The position numbers were made by a program, and so were the translations under genes. Of a DNA stretch of 52,011 nucleotides, positions 40,733-49,886 are shown piece by piece. Source of the DNA: Stenotrophomonas daejeonensis (GTDB lineage Bacteria > Pseudomonadota > Gammaproteobacteria > Xanthomonadales > Xanthomonadaceae); the NCBI RefSeq assembly GCF_001431505.1, contig NZ_LDJP01000074.1, positions 1 to 52,011 of the forward strand. The letters are read 5' to 3'. Numbering within the stretch: the first letter of the stretch is position 1; the number at the start of each line of letters is the position of its first letter. A model generated the notes under the pieces. That model worked only from the letters and a program-made list of their open reading frames with translations, did not search any database and was not told where the DNA came from.

Positions 40733-43324
40733 TCAGGCGGCGACGGTGTCGGCCACTTCGCGGTATTCCTCGATCTGGTCGAAGTTCATGTAGCGGTAGA
40801 TGGTGTCGCCGTTGGCGTTGATCACGCCGATGTCCGCCATGTACTCCTCCTTGCTCGGGATGCGGCCCAGGCGCGCGCAGATCGCCGCCAGCTCCGCCGA
40901 ACCCAGGTACACATTGGTGTTGCGGCCCAGCCGGTTCGGGAAGTTGCGGGTCGAGGTCGACATCGCGGTGGAGCCTTCGCGGATCTGCGCCTGGTTGCCC
41001 ATGCACAGCGAGCAGCCTGGCATCTCGGTGCGCGCGCCGGCGTTGCCGAAGGTGCCGTAGTGGCCTTCCTTGGTCAGCTCGCTGGCGTCCATCTTGGTCG
41101 GCGGCGCGATCCACAGGCGCGTGGGCAGGTCGCGCTTGCCTTCCAGCAGCTTGGCGGCGGCGCGGAAGTGGCCGATGTTGGTCATGCACGAACCGATGAA
41201 CACTTCGTCGATCTGCGCGCCGGCCACTTCGGACAGGGTCTTCACGTCGTCCGGGTCGTTCGGGCAGGCCACGATGGGTTCATGCACGTCGGCCAGGTCG
41301 ATCTCGATGACCGCGGCGTATTCGGCGTCGGCGTCCGGCTCCAGCAGCTGCGGGTCGGCCAGCCACGCTTCCATCTTCTCGATGCGGCGCGCCAGCGAAC
41401 GGGCGTCGGCATAGCCCTCGGCGATCATGTTCTTCAGCAGCACGATGTTGCTGTTGAGGTACTCGATGATCGGTTCCTTGTTCAGGCGCACGCTGCAACC
41501 GGCGGCCGAGCGCTCGGCCGAGGCGTCGGACAGCTCGAACGCCTGCTCCACCTTCAGGTCCGGCAGGCCTTCGATCTCGAGGATGCGGCCGGAGAAGATG
41601 TTCTTCTTGCCGGCCTTGGCCACGGTCAGCAGGCCCTGCTTGATCGCGTACAGCGGGATGGCGTTGACCAGGTCGCGCAGGGTCACGCCCGGCTGCAGCT
41701 GGCCCTTGAAGCGCACCAGCACCGACTCGGGCATGTCCAGCGGCATCACCCCGGTGGCGGCGGCGAAGGCGACCAGGCCGGAGCCGGCCGGGAACGAAAT
41801 GCCGATCGGGAAGCGGGTGTGGCTGTCGCCGCCGGTGCCGACGGTGTCGGGCAGCAGCATGCGGTTGAGCCAGCTGTGGATCACGCCGTCGCCCGGGCGC
41901 AGCGAGATGCCGCCACGGGTGGAGATGAACTCCGGCAGGGTGTGGTGAGTCTTCACGTCCACCGGCTTCGGGTAGGCGGCGGTGTGGCAGAACGACTGCA
42001 TCACCAGGTCGGCGGAGAAACCCAGGCAGGCCAGGTCCTTCAGCTCGTCGCGGGTCATCGGGCCGGTGGTGTCCTGCGAACCCACAGAGGTCATCTTCGG
42101 CTCGCAGTAGGTGCCCGGGCGCATGCCCTTCCCTTCCGGCAGACCGCAGGCGCGGCCGACCATCTTCTGTGCCAGCGAGTAGCCCTTGCCGGTGTCGGCG
42201 GGCTGCACCGGCAGGCGGAACAGGTCGGTGGCCGGCAGGCCCAGCGCTTCACGTGCCTTGGCGGTCAGGCCACGGCCGATGATCAGCGGGATGCGGCCAC
42301 CGGCGCGCACTTCGTCGAACAGCACGTCGGACTTGACCTGGAATTCGGCGATCACCTCGCCGTTCTTCAGCGCCTTGCCTTCGTACGGGCGCAGCTCGAC
42401 GACGTCGCCGTGCTCCATCTTCGACACGTCCAGCTCGATCGGCAGCGCGCCGGCGTCTTCCATCGTGTTGTAGAAGATCGGCGCGATCTTGCCGCCCAGG
42501 CAGACGCCGCCGGCGCGCTTGTTGGGGATGTACGGGATGTCGTCGCCCGTCCACCACAGCACGCTGTTGGTGGCCGACTTGCGCGAGGAACCGGTGCCGA
42601 CCACGTCGCCGACGTAGGCGACCAGGTGGCCCTTGTCCTTGAGGTCGAGGATCTGCTGGATCGGGCCGCGCTTGCCGTCTTCCTCCGGCTGGAACGGGGC
42701 GTCCGGGCGCGCGTTCTTCAGCATCGCCAGCGCGTGCATCGGGATGTCCGGGCGGGTGGTGGCGTCCGGGGCCGGCGACAGGTCGTCGGTGTTGGTTTCG
42801 CCCGGCACCTTGAACACGGTGATGGTCAGGCTCTGCGGCACTTCCGGCTTGCCGGTGAACCACTCGGCATCGGCCCAGCTCTGCAACACGGCCTTGGCGT
42901 TGGCGTTGTCGGCCTTGGCCTTCTCCTCCACGTCGTGGAAGGCGTCGAACACCAGCAGGGTGTTCTTCAGCGCGTCGGCGGCAATGGTGCCCACCTCGGC
43001 GTCGTCGAGCAGCTGGATCAGCGGGGCGACGTTGTAGCCGCCGAGCATGGTGCCCAGCAGTTCGGTGGCGCGCGCGCGGCCGATCAGCGCGTTCTTCTCG
43101 CTGCCGAAGGCGATGGCGGCCAGGTACGAGGCCTTGACCTTGGCGGCGTCATCGACGCCGGCCGGCACGCGGTGGGTGAGCAGGTCGAGCAGGAACTCGG
43201 CCTCACCGGCCGGCGGGTTCTTCAGCAGCTCGATGACGTCGGCCGTCTGCTGTGCGGACAGCGGCAGCGGCGGGATGCCGAGGGCGGCGCGCTCGGCTAC
43301 GTGGTGGCGGTAGGCTTCCAACAT
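40733..43324 (-). CDS. acnB: Aconitate hydratase B
   Basis: AcnB is the main TCA-cycle aconitase and can bind RNA when its cluster is lost. The 863 residues are nearly the E. coli length. The N-terminal HEAT-like domain (about 1-160) is followed by the swivel domain ([38 protein letters not shown]) and the catalytic domains ([30 protein letters not shown]). The cluster cysteines are in SCMTN (about 710) and [11 protein letters not shown] (about 768 and 771). GGGAG lies seven bases before ATG 43324. A VapBC-type module lies 38 bp upstream in the same direction, leaving little space for a separate promoter. Confidence 0.97.
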   Translation of the reverse strand: MLEAYRHHVAERAALGIPPLPLSAQQTADVIELLKNPPAGEAEFLLDLLTHRVPAGVDDAAKVKASYLAAIAFGSEKNALIGRARATELLGTMLGGYNVAPLIQLLDDAEVGTIAADALKNTLLVFDAFHDVEEKAKADNANAKAVLQSWADAEWFTGKPEVPQSLTITVFKVPGETNTDDLSPAPDATTRPDIPMHALAMLKNARPDAPFQPEEDGKRGPIQQILDLKDKGHLVAYVGDVVGTGSSRKSATNSVLWWTGDDIPYIPNKRAGGVCLGGKIAPIFYNTMEDAGALPIELDVSKMEHGDVVELRPYEGKALKNGEVIAEFQVKSDVLFDEVRAGGRIPLIIGRGLTAKAREALGLPATDLFRLPVQPADTGKGYSLAQKMVGRACGLPEGKGMRPGTYCEPKMTSVGSQDTTGPMTRDELKDLACLGFSADLVMQSFCHTAAYPKPVDVKTHHTLPEFISTRGGISLRPGDGVIHSWLNRMLLPDTVGTGGDSHTRFPIGISFPAGSGLVAFAAATGVMPLDMPESVLVRFKGQLQPGVTLRDLVNAIPLYAIKQGLLTVAKAGKKNIFSGRILEIEGLPDLKVEQAFELSDASAERSAAGCSVRLNKEPIIEYLNSNIVLLKNMIAEGYADARSLARRIEKMEAWLADPQLLEPDADAEYAAVIEIDLADVHEPIVACPNDPDDVKTLSEVAGAQIDEVFIGSCMTNIGHFRAAAKLLEGKRDLPTRLWIAPPTKMDASELTKEGHYGTFGNAGARTEMPGCSLCMGNQAQIREGSTAMSTSTRNFPNRLGRNTNVYLGSAELAAICARLGRIPSKEEYMADIGVINANGDTIYRYMNFDQIEEYREVADTVAA

Positions 43325-43362
43325 GACAACTCCCGGTGGTACGGACAGGTAAAGGATGGGGC

Positions 43363-43764
43363 TCAGGCTTGCGGCACGATCAGCTTCAGGCCCTTGAAGT
43401 AGTCGCGATAAAACGTGTCGTTCCAGGTGATCAGGCCGTCGCACTGCAGCAGTGCGTGCGAGCCGACCATGAAATCGTCGATGCGGCGGGTGTCGCCGGC
43501 GTTGCGCTGGCGGTGGCGGCGGTGCATCTCGCCGGCGCGCAGCGCGGATTTGGCTTCCAGCGGGCTGAAATGGATGCCCATTTCCTCCAGCGCCTCCTGC
43601 ACCTGCGCGCCGCCGCGCAGCGAGGCGCAGATCTCGGCCAGCGTGGTGCCGCAGACGACCACGCGGCCGCCGACCAGCGCCTGCCGCAGGCAGGACTCCA
43701 CCGCGTCGGCGCGCGCACCGTCGCTGAGCAGCTCGATCAGCACCGCCGAGTCGATGGCGATCAT
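43363..43764 (-). CDS. PIN-domain ribonuclease toxin (VapC type)
   Basis: This 133-residue PIN domain has four conserved acidic residues: Asp5 ([13 protein letters not shown]), Glu44 ([10 protein letters not shown]), Asp97 ([13 protein letters not shown]) and Asp116 ([13 protein letters not shown]). VapC toxins are endonucleases that cleave tRNA or rRNA. The start overlaps the antitoxin stop by four bases, the usual gene order. All active-site residues are intact, so it is probably functional. It sits 38 bp upstream of acnB and may be read through into it. Confidence 0.9.
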   Translation of the reverse strand: MIAIDSAVLIELLSDGARADAVESCLRQALVGGRVVVCGTTLAEICASLRGGAQVQEALEEMGIHFSPLEAKSALRAGEMHRRHRQRNAGDTRRIDDFMVGSHALLQCDGLITWNDTFYRDYFKGLKLIVPQA

Positions 43765-43994
43765 GCCTTGCCGGCCTCGTCGCGGACGGTACGCACGGCG
43801 GCTTCCGCGGACTCGAAACCGTCCAGCGCGAACTTGCCGCGGGCACGGGAAATGGCGTCGTCCACGCTCTTGCGCAGGATGATGCGGCTGCCGTCCAGCT
43901 CGACCTTCAGCAGCGTGCCCTTGGTCAGGCCCAGCGCGTCGCGCACGGCCTTGGGCAGGGTGATCTGCCCACGTTCGGCTACGGTGGCTTCCAT
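43761..43994 (-). CDS. AbrB/MazE-fold antitoxin (VapB type)
   Basis: This 77-residue protein has an N-terminal SpoVT/AbrB swapped-hairpin DNA-binding domain ([42 protein letters not shown]). A C-terminal tail would wrap the toxin active site (about 45-77; [23 protein letters not shown]). GGAGG lies seven bases before ATG 43994. The frame is open upstream, but this start fits the ribosome binding site and the promoter. An inverted repeat covering the -10 box suggests autoregulation by the VapBC complex. Confidence 0.9.
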   Translation of the reverse strand: MEATVAERGQITLPKAVRDALGLTKGTLLKVELDGSRIILRKSVDDAISRARGKFALDGFESAEAAVRTVRDEAGKA

Positions 43995-44006
43995 TGGCGG
44001 CCCTCC

Positions 44007-44033
44007 AAAGTATGCGCAAATTATACATACTTT
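44007..44033 (-). promoter_or_regulatory. Promoter and autoregulatory operator of the vapBC-type module
   Basis: A perfect 8-bp inverted repeat, AAAGTATG (44007-44014) and CATACTTT (44026-44033), brackets a consensus -10 box TATAAT on the minus strand (44025-44020) preceded by TG (extended -10). An outer GTATGCG/CGCATAC pair overlaps it. Binding here would block RNA polymerase. Confidence 0.75.
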
Positions 44034-44084
44034 CACACGCATACCCTGACTGAATACCGGCTGGCGCATGGATTCCATGGGTGC

Positions 44085-44250
44085 GATGGCCCGGTGGGTG
44101 CCGACCGTTGGCCCGATTCGGCAATACCCCGGCTCCACGCACCGCCGCCACGACCAGCGGTCGGGCGCTACCGCCGTCGTAGGTGCCGGGCTCGCCCGGC
44201 ACGGGGCTTTGCCGGTGAAGCCCCCCATGCGGGGCAAGCCCCGCATCTAC
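44085..44250. repeat. Left copy of a ~155-bp direct repeat, ending in a GTAG REP
   Basis: The segment beginning GATGGCCCGG and ending in a GTAG REP (44179-44250, hairpins GTGCCGGG-CTCG-CCCGGCAC and ATGCGGGG-CAAG-CCCCGCAT) matches 46508-46661 closely and in the same orientation. The longest shared run includes CCGCCGCCACGACCAGCGG. The two copies bracket the LytTR and acyltransferase genes. Confidence 0.85.
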
Positions 44251-44270
44251 GGCTGCGGGTTTTGCCGGCC

Positions 44271-45134
44271 CTACCTCGAACGCAAATTGGCCCGGTAACG
44301 GCGGCTGCACGGCAGCACGGTGGCATCGCGCAGGTGGACGCGGGCATCGCCGCTGTCCAGCGGCTCGATCGAGGCCACCTGCGCGAGGTTGACGATGTAG
44401 CTGCGGTGGATGCGCACGAAGCGCTCCGGGTCGAGCCGCGCCTCGATGCCGGCGATGGTGCTGCGCAGTGGGTAGTCATGGCCGCGCACCCGCAGGTTGA
44501 CGTAGTTGCCGGCCGCCTGCAGCCATTCGATGTCGGTGGCGGCGACCAGGAATTCGCGGCCGAGCTTGCGCACCAGGAAACGCTCCGGGCGCTCCACCGG
44601 CTCCACCGGCGGGCCCTCGTCGGGCAGCGACAGCAGCATGGCCTCGCCCTGCAGGCGGCGCAGCAGCAGGCGGTAGCCCTCGATGGTCAGCACCATGCCG
44701 GCGTAGGAGCGCACGTCCTTCAGGTATTCGTAGCCGGACTCGCGCCACCACGATCCGAAGTCGTAGCTGTCGCCGACGCTGGCATAGGCCAGCTTGCGGA
44801 TCGCGACCATCCCGACCACGTGCAGGACCGACCAGGCCAGGCTGCCCAGCAGGTGCAGCGGCAACAGCCGCCGCCAGTCATCCAGGTGCAATGGGAAGCG
44901 GCGGGTGAACCAGACCACGGCCGGTACCAGCGCCAGCGCCGTCACGGCCGAGCTGGTTTCCCACACGACCGGCTGCCAGGCGCTGAAATCCAGATGCCCC
45001 CGGCGCACGTCCATGTTCACGGTGATGCTGTTGGCCAGTGCGCCGACGAGGTACTGGGCGACCCAGAACCCGATCTCGAAGGAGCGCCGCCACGGCCGGT
45101 AGCGCTGGTACAGGTTCGGGGGCGTCGGATCCAT
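44271..45134 (-). CDS. Membrane-bound LytTR-type transcriptional regulator
   Basis: This 287-residue protein has about four N-terminal membrane helices (about 20-40, 55-77, 90-115 and 140-155) and a C-terminal LytTR DNA-binding domain (about 186-285; FLVRKLGREFLVAATDIEWLQAAGNYVNLRVRGHDYPLRSTIAGIEARL...FVRIHRSYIVNLAQVASIEPLDSGDARVHLRDATVLPCSRRY). No receiver domain is present, so signalling is probably direct through the membrane part. A minus-strand TACAAT (45146-45141) only six bases before the ATG suggests a leaderless transcript. The acyltransferase gene is divergent, 154 bp away, and is the obvious candidate target. The stop is TAG. Confidence 0.88.
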   Translation of the reverse strand: MDPTPPNLYQRYRPWRRSFEIGFWVAQYLVGALANSITVNMDVRRGHLDFSAWQPVVWETSSAVTALALVPAVVWFTRRFPLHLDDWRRLLPLHLLGSLAWSVLHVVGMVAIRKLAYASVGDSYDFGSWWRESGYEYLKDVRSYAGMVLTIEGYRLLLRRLQGEAMLLSLPDEGPPVEPVERPERFLVRKLGREFLVAATDIEWLQAAGNYVNLRVRGHDYPLRSTIAGIEARLDPERFVRIHRSYIVNLAQVASIEPLDSGDARVHLRDATVLPCSRRYRANLRSR

Positions 45135-45288
45135 CCGCGCATTGTAGGGGTGGGCCTGCGCCGCCCGCCCCCGGCTCGTCCCTCCTATCCACGGCTTGTC
45201 CCAAACCCTTGTCGCACGGTCACTTCCCGGTGGCAGGACGGCCCGCGAACGCGAACGCTGGCGGCACTCCCGCTACCGGCCCTGCCGC

Positions 45289-46509
45289 ATGCAACGCCGC
45301 CACGACATCGACGCCCTGCGCGTCATCGCCTTCTCCCTGCTGATCCTCTACCACTCGGCGATGGTCTATGTGGCCGACTGGGACTTCCACATCAAGAGCA
45401 TGTACCAGGCCGAATGGCTGCAGTACCCGATGATCGTGCTGAACCGCTGGCGGATGCCGCTGTTGTTCATGATCTCCGGCATCGCCCTCGGCCTGGCCGG
45501 GATCGAAGGCCGCCGATGGCGCTTCGCCAGGTCGCGCAGCCTGCGCCTGCTGCTGCCGCTGGCGTTCGGGATGCTGGTGGTGGTGCCGCCGCAGACCTTC
45601 TTCCAGATCATCGCGCAATACGGCTACACCGGCAGCCTCGCGCACTTCTACCCGCTCTACCTCACCCACGGGCTGTGCCGCGCCGGCCAGTGCATGCTCA
45701 CGCCGACCTGGAACCACCTGTGGTACCTGGCCTACCTGTTGCCCTACACCCTGCTGTTGCTGGCGGCGGTTCCACTGCTGCGATGGGTGCGGGAACGGTT
45801 GGGGAATGCGGAGCCCACGCGGCTGTCGGCCGTTCTGTTGCTGGTGCTGCCGATCCTCTGGCTGCTGGGCGTCCGCCTCTGGCTGGCCCCGCATTTCCCT
45901 GAAACCCATGCCCTGTTCGATGACTGGACCGTGCATGCGGAATCGCTGCCGCTGTTCCTGCTGGGCTACGTGCTGGCGACCCGCACGGAGTTCTGGAACT
46001 GGGCGCGGCGGCTGCGCTGGCGAACGCCGGGGGTGGCGATGGTGGCGATCGGCGTGGAACTCGGCCTGCGCTGGCTCGGCCATCACCCGCCCGCCGGGCC
46101 GATGCCGGAATGGGCACTGCACGTCCCGTGGTACACGATCGAGCGCATCGCCCGCGTCACCTACACGTGGATGGCGCTGCTGGCGATCTTCGGCTGGGGC
46201 CGCGCCCTGCTCGACCGCTCGTTCCGCTGGCTGCCCTACGCCAGCGAGGCGGTATTCTCCTGGTACATCCTGCACCAGACCCTGATCGTCGCCCTCGCCT
46301 ACTGGCTGATGCCGATGAAGCTTGGCGCGGCCGCCGAAGCCTCGCTGGTGGTCGCGGGCACGGTTGCCGGCTGCCTGCTGCTGCACGAATGCCTGGTCCG
46401 TCGCATCGGCTGGCTGCGCCCCTTGTTTGGCCTCAAGCGAAAGCCATCGTCCCTCCGCAATCCGCAGGTTGAGCCGATACGACTTGCCTCGCTCCATACG
46501 GAGGAATGA
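45289..46509 (+). CDS. Acyltransferase-3 family membrane protein (OpgC-like)
   Basis: This 406-residue integral membrane protein has about ten helices. It opens with the acyltransferase-3 signature RRHDIDALRVIAFSLLILYHSAMVYV (about 3-28), which holds the putative catalytic His near residue 22. RMPLLFMISGIALGL and HLWYLAYLLPYTLLLL follow, as in OpgC/OafA-type O-acyltransferases that modify periplasmic glucans, lipopolysaccharide or peptidoglycan. The target here is unknown. Start ATG 45289 is set by the signature. It is divergent from the LytTR gene, and both lie between direct repeats. Confidence 0.85.
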   Translation: MQRRHDIDALRVIAFSLLILYHSAMVYVADWDFHIKSMYQAEWLQYPMIVLNRWRMPLLFMISGIALGLAGIEGRRWRFARSRSLRLLLPLAFGMLVVVPPQTFFQIIAQYGYTGSLAHFYPLYLTHGLCRAGQCMLTPTWNHLWYLAYLLPYTLLLLAAVPLLRWVRERLGNAEPTRLSAVLLLVLPILWLLGVRLWLAPHFPETHALFDDWTVHAESLPLFLLGYVLATRTEFWNWARRLRWRTPGVAMVAIGVELGLRWLGHHPPAGPMPEWALHVPWYTIERIARVTYTWMALLAIFGWGRALLDRSFRWLPYASEAVFSWYILHQTLIVALAYWLMPMKLGAAAEASLVVAGTVAGCLLLHECLVRRIGWLRPLFGLKRKPSSLRNPQVEPIRLASLHTEE

Positions 46510-46661
46510 TGGCCCGGCCGTTGGTCGGTTGCGGCAATGCCCCGGCGCTGCGCGCCGCCGCCACGACCAGCGGTCGGGCGCTACCATCTTCGTAGGTGCC
46601 GGGCTTGCCCGGCACGGGGCTCTACCGGTGAAGCCTCCATGCGGGGCAAGCCCCACCCTAC
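46508..46661. repeat. Right copy of the ~155-bp direct repeat, ending in a GTAG REP
   Basis: Direct counterpart of 44085-44250, with a 7-base gap near the start. It overlaps the stop of the acyltransferase gene by two bases. At the other end the CTAC (46658-46661) provides, on the minus strand, the TAG stop codon of recJ. The REP part spans 46592-46661. Confidence 0.85.
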
Positions 46662-48385
46662 GCTGGCGCGCAGTGTTCGACGATCAACTGGATCGCCCCA
46701 CCGCCACGGTAGTCGTCGCTGACCAGCCGATAGGCCAGGTGCACGTGGCGGCCCGGATCGTTGCCGGTCCAGCCGCCGAAGTGGATGGCGTTGAGCGGCG
46801 CGGCCATGCCCGGCAGGCGCAGTTCCAGCTTCAGGTGGCGCTCCTTCAGCACCCGCCACTTCAGCACCTCGAAGTGGCCGTCGAACAAGGGTTCGGGAAA
46901 GCCCTGCCCCCACGGGCCGGCCAGACGCAGCGCCTCGGCATGGCGGAAGTCGAGTTCGGCCGCGGACAGTTCGCCGTCGCTGAGCAGTTGCCGTTGCAGC
47001 GATGCCGGGTCCAGCGTCGCCAATACCTGCTGCTCGAATGCGCTGCGGAAGGCGTCCAACCGCTCCAGCGGCAGGCTCATGCCCGCGGCCATCGCATGGC
47101 CGCCGAACTTGTCGATCAGGCCGGGATGGCGCGCATCGACCGCCGCCAGCGCGTCGCGGACATGGAAGCCGGGAATCGAGCGCGCCGAACCGCGCAGCAT
47201 CGCCGCGCCGGGTTCGGCCGGGGCGAAAGCGATCACCGGGCGGTGCAGCCGGTCCTTCATCTTCGAGGCGACCAGCCCGACCACGCCGGGATGCCATTCG
47301 GCGTCGAACAGGCAGGCTGCGGCCGGGTGCTGGCCGTCATCGGCCAGCAGGGCGCGTGACACCGCCAGCTCGGCGTCGTCGGTCATCAGTTGCTGCACCG
47401 CGCGGCGTTCGCTGTTGATTTCCTCCAGCAGCGCGGCGATCTCGCGCGCCTGCGCAGCATCCTCGGTCAGCAGCAGTTCGATGCCCAGTGCCATGTCTTC
47501 CAGCCGCCCGGCGGCGTTCAGGCGCGGCCCCAGCGCGAAGCCGATGTCGCTGGCGGTCAGCCGGCGCGCATCGCGGCCGCTGGCCTCGATCAGGGCGCGC
47601 AGCCCGACGCAGCCCTTGCCGGCGCGCAGGCGGCGCAGGCCGGCGGCGACCAGAGCGCGGTTGTTGTCGTCCAGCGCAACCAGATCGGCGACGGTGCCGA
47701 CCGCGACCAGGTCGAGCAGGGCCAGCAGGTCCGGCTCGGGCTGGTCGGCGAACGCGCCCTGTTCGCGCAGGTGCCGCCGCAGCGCCATCAGCACGTAGAA
47801 GATCACGCCGACGCCGGCCAGCGCCTTGCTCGGGAAGGCGTCGCCGCCGAGGTTGGGATCGACGATGGCGTCGGCCGGCGGCAACTGCTTGCCGGGCAGG
47901 TGGTGGTCGGTGACCAGCACCTGCCAGCCCAGTGCCTTGGCCGCGGCGACGCCGGCATGGCAGGCGATGCCGTGGTCGACGGTGACCAGCAGGTCCGGTT
48001 CCAGTACGGCCAGTTCGGCCACCAGCGACGGCGACAGCCCGTAGCCGTGCACCATGCGGTTGGGCACCGCGTGCACCACGTCGCGCGCGCCGAGCAGGCG
48101 CAGGCCGCGCACGCCGACCGCGCAGGCGGTGGCGCCGTCGCAGTCGAAGTCGCCGACGACGAGGATGCGCTTGCCGCCGGCGATCGCGGCGGCAAGCAAT
48201 TCCACCGCCGCCGGCATGCCGCCCAGCAATTCCGGTGCATGCAGTTGCGCCAGCTTCGGCTGCGCCTGTTCCGGCGACAGCGCGCCACGCGCGGCGTAGA
48301 TGCGGCGCAGCAGCGGCAGGGTCTGCTCGTCCCATTGCCCGCCCTCGACGCTGGCGCGGCGGACGATCTTCAACGCGTCAGTCAT
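46658..48385 (-). CDS. recJ: Single-stranded-DNA-specific exonuclease RecJ
   Basis: RecJ is the 5'-3' single-strand exonuclease of RecF-pathway recombination and mismatch repair. The 575 residues match the E. coli length (577). DHH-phosphoesterase motifs are present: VVGDFDCDGATACAVG (near residue 73), VTVDHGIACH, VTDHHLPGKQLP, and the DHHA1 part FDAEWHPGVVGLVASKMKDRLHRPVIAF with KFGGHAMAAGMSL, followed by an OB domain. ATG 48385 overlaps the end of the preceding gene by eight bases. It belongs to a carB-greA-recJ block. The TAG stop comes from a REP. Confidence 0.96.
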   Translation of the reverse strand: MTDALKIVRRASVEGGQWDEQTLPLLRRIYAARGALSPEQAQPKLAQLHAPELLGGMPAAVELLAAAIAGGKRILVVGDFDCDGATACAVGVRGLRLLGARDVVHAVPNRMVHGYGLSPSLVAELAVLEPDLLVTVDHGIACHAGVAAAKALGWQVLVTDHHLPGKQLPPADAIVDPNLGGDAFPSKALAGVGVIFYVLMALRRHLREQGAFADQPEPDLLALLDLVAVGTVADLVALDDNNRALVAAGLRRLRAGKGCVGLRALIEASGRDARRLTASDIGFALGPRLNAAGRLEDMALGIELLLTEDAAQAREIAALLEEINSERRAVQQLMTDDAELAVSRALLADDGQHPAAACLFDAEWHPGVVGLVASKMKDRLHRPVIAFAPAEPGAAMLRGSARSIPGFHVRDALAAVDARHPGLIDKFGGHAMAAGMSLPLERLDAFRSAFEQQVLATLDPASLQRQLLSDGELSAAELDFRHAEALRLAGPWGQGFPEPLFDGHFEVLKWRVLKERHLKLELRLPGMAAPLNAIHFGGWTGNDPGRHVHLAYRLVSDDYRGGGAIQLIVEHCAPA

Positions 48386-49307
48386 TGGCCAGCGTCGCCA
48401 GCGGTTTCTTCCAGAAGCGCCAGCGCTGGCCGCGATGGATGCGGTATTGCGCGCCATCCTCGAAATCCAGCCGCAGTTCGCGCAGTTCGCCACGGGCGAT
48501 GGCGTCGAGCAGCGGCGCGATGGCATCGCGGGTCAATTGTTCCAGCGAACGCAGCTGGCGCAGGTCCACCAATGCATCGACGGCGTGCTCGCCATCGATG
48601 CGCACGCCGGCCAGTTGCGCAAGCGCCTGCAGCAGCGCGTCGCGGCTGCGCACCTGCGCATGCCCGGTCTGCACCGATCCGGGCAGGCGACCCGCGCCCC
48701 AGAACCACAGCGAGTTGACCGCGCGCCTGCCCTGCGCGCTGCGCTGTTCATTCCACGGATGCTGGTGCAGCAGCACCTGTGCTTCGGTCAGCAGGCTGCG
48801 CCAACGGCGGCCGTGTTCGCCTTCCGGCAGGTGTTCGAACAGGTCGTCACCGAGCACGGTTTCCGGTGCGGCGAACGCGGGCAATGGCGTGTCGTCGGGC
48901 AGGCGCAGGTACCAGCGCGAGGGCGTGGGCGCGTCGAGCCGGAAACCGAAACCGGCGAACAGCGGTTGCAGGGCCGGCAGCAGCGCATCCACGTCGTCCT
49001 GCTCCAACCGCAGGGTTTCGGCCGATGCCATCAGGCGCGCGCCCTGCATGTCCGGCGCCACGTTGGCCGGGTCGGCGCGCAGCCACAGGCTGTCGCCGGC
49101 ATCGTCGGCATCGTGTTGGCGGGTCAGCGCGGCGGCGGACCATGCCTGCGGACGCACGTCGAAATGCCGGCGCAGTTGCGCTGATTCGCCGGCTTCGCCT
49201 TCGCTGTGGTCAGCACGACCGAGGGCATTCGCCACCTGTGCCGGCAATGCACCGTTCGGGAAACGGTTGCGGGCGGGAAGCAGCAGGGTGGCTTTGGCGT
49301 GGGTCAT
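48378..49307 (-). CDS. Conserved protein of uncertain function, upstream of recJ
   Basis: This 309-residue cytoplasmic protein starts MTHAKATLLLPARNRFPNGALPAQVANALGRAD and has conserved-looking blocks PTPSRWYLRLPDD, VLLHQHPWNEQRSAQGRRAVNSLWFWGAG and LTEAQVLLHQHPWN. Similar proteins in the same position next to recJ are often labelled phosphoglycerate mutase, but I see no phosphoglycerate mutase active-site motif (neither the histidine RHG nor a metal site). I therefore make no functional claim. It overlaps recJ by eight bases and is probably co-expressed with it. ATG 49307 is preferred over 49334 because of the MTHAKATLLLP start. Confidence 0.75.
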   Translation of the reverse strand: MTHAKATLLLPARNRFPNGALPAQVANALGRADHSEGEAGESAQLRRHFDVRPQAWSAAALTRQHDADDAGDSLWLRADPANVAPDMQGARLMASAETLRLEQDDVDALLPALQPLFAGFGFRLDAPTPSRWYLRLPDDTPLPAFAAPETVLGDDLFEHLPEGEHGRRWRSLLTEAQVLLHQHPWNEQRSAQGRRAVNSLWFWGAGRLPGSVQTGHAQVRSRDALLQALAQLAGVRIDGEHAVDALVDLRQLRSLEQLTRDAIAPLLDAIARGELRELRLDFEDGAQYRIHRGQRWRFWKKPLATLAND

Positions 49308-49339
49308 GGCTGGCTCTGCTTCCCGTCGGGACACTCAAT

Positions 49340-49408
49340 GTAGATGCGGGGCTTGCCCCGCATGTGGCGTCACCGGGAAGGCGTCGTGCGGGGCAAGCCC
49401 CGCACCTA
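49340..49408. repeat. GTAG REP between greA and the recJ-upstream gene
   Basis: Starts GTAGATGCGGGG with hairpin ATGCGGGG-CTTG-CCCCGCAT and ends with the hairpin TGCGGGG-CAAG-CCCCGCA and CTAC. Both half-elements are intact. It lies 5 bp from the greA stop, inside the presumed operon. Confidence 0.87.
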
Positions 49409-49413
49409 CCGGA

Positions 49414-49886
49414 TCAATCAAGGTATTCGACGCTGACGATCTCGTATTCGCGCTGGCCGGCCGGGGCGTCGATGGCGACGCTGTCGCCCTCCAGCTTGCC
49501 GATCAGCGCCCGCGCCACCGGCGAGGAAATGGCGATCAGCCCCAGCTTGATGTCCGCCTCCAGGTCGCCGACGATCTGGTAGCGCTTCTCCTCGTCGGTC
49601 TCCACGTCGGCCAGCGTCACCGTGGCGCCGAACACCACCTTGCTGCCAGCGTTGAGCTTGCTGATGTCGATGACCTCGGCATGCGACAACTCGCCTTCCA
49701 GCTGCTTGATGCGGCCTTCGATGAAGCCCTGCTCCTCGCGCGCGGCGTGGTACTCGGCGTTCTCCTTCAGGTCGCCGTGCTCGCGCGCCTCGGCGATCGC
49801 GGCGATCACCTTCGGCCGCTTCACCGACTTCAGGTGCTCGAGTTCTTCGCGCAGGCGCTGCGCGCCTTTCAGGGTGATGGGGGCTC

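Noticed and set aside
40220-43402. An open frame of 1060 codons on the plus strand opposite acnB and the SDR gene
   Set aside because: It covers the antisense of two convincing genes and a terminator, and has no domain or ribosome binding site.
44085-46661. The repeat-bracketed pair considered as a composite transposon
   Set aside because: The bracketing repeats encode no transposase and no target-site duplication was found, so transposition is not supported.
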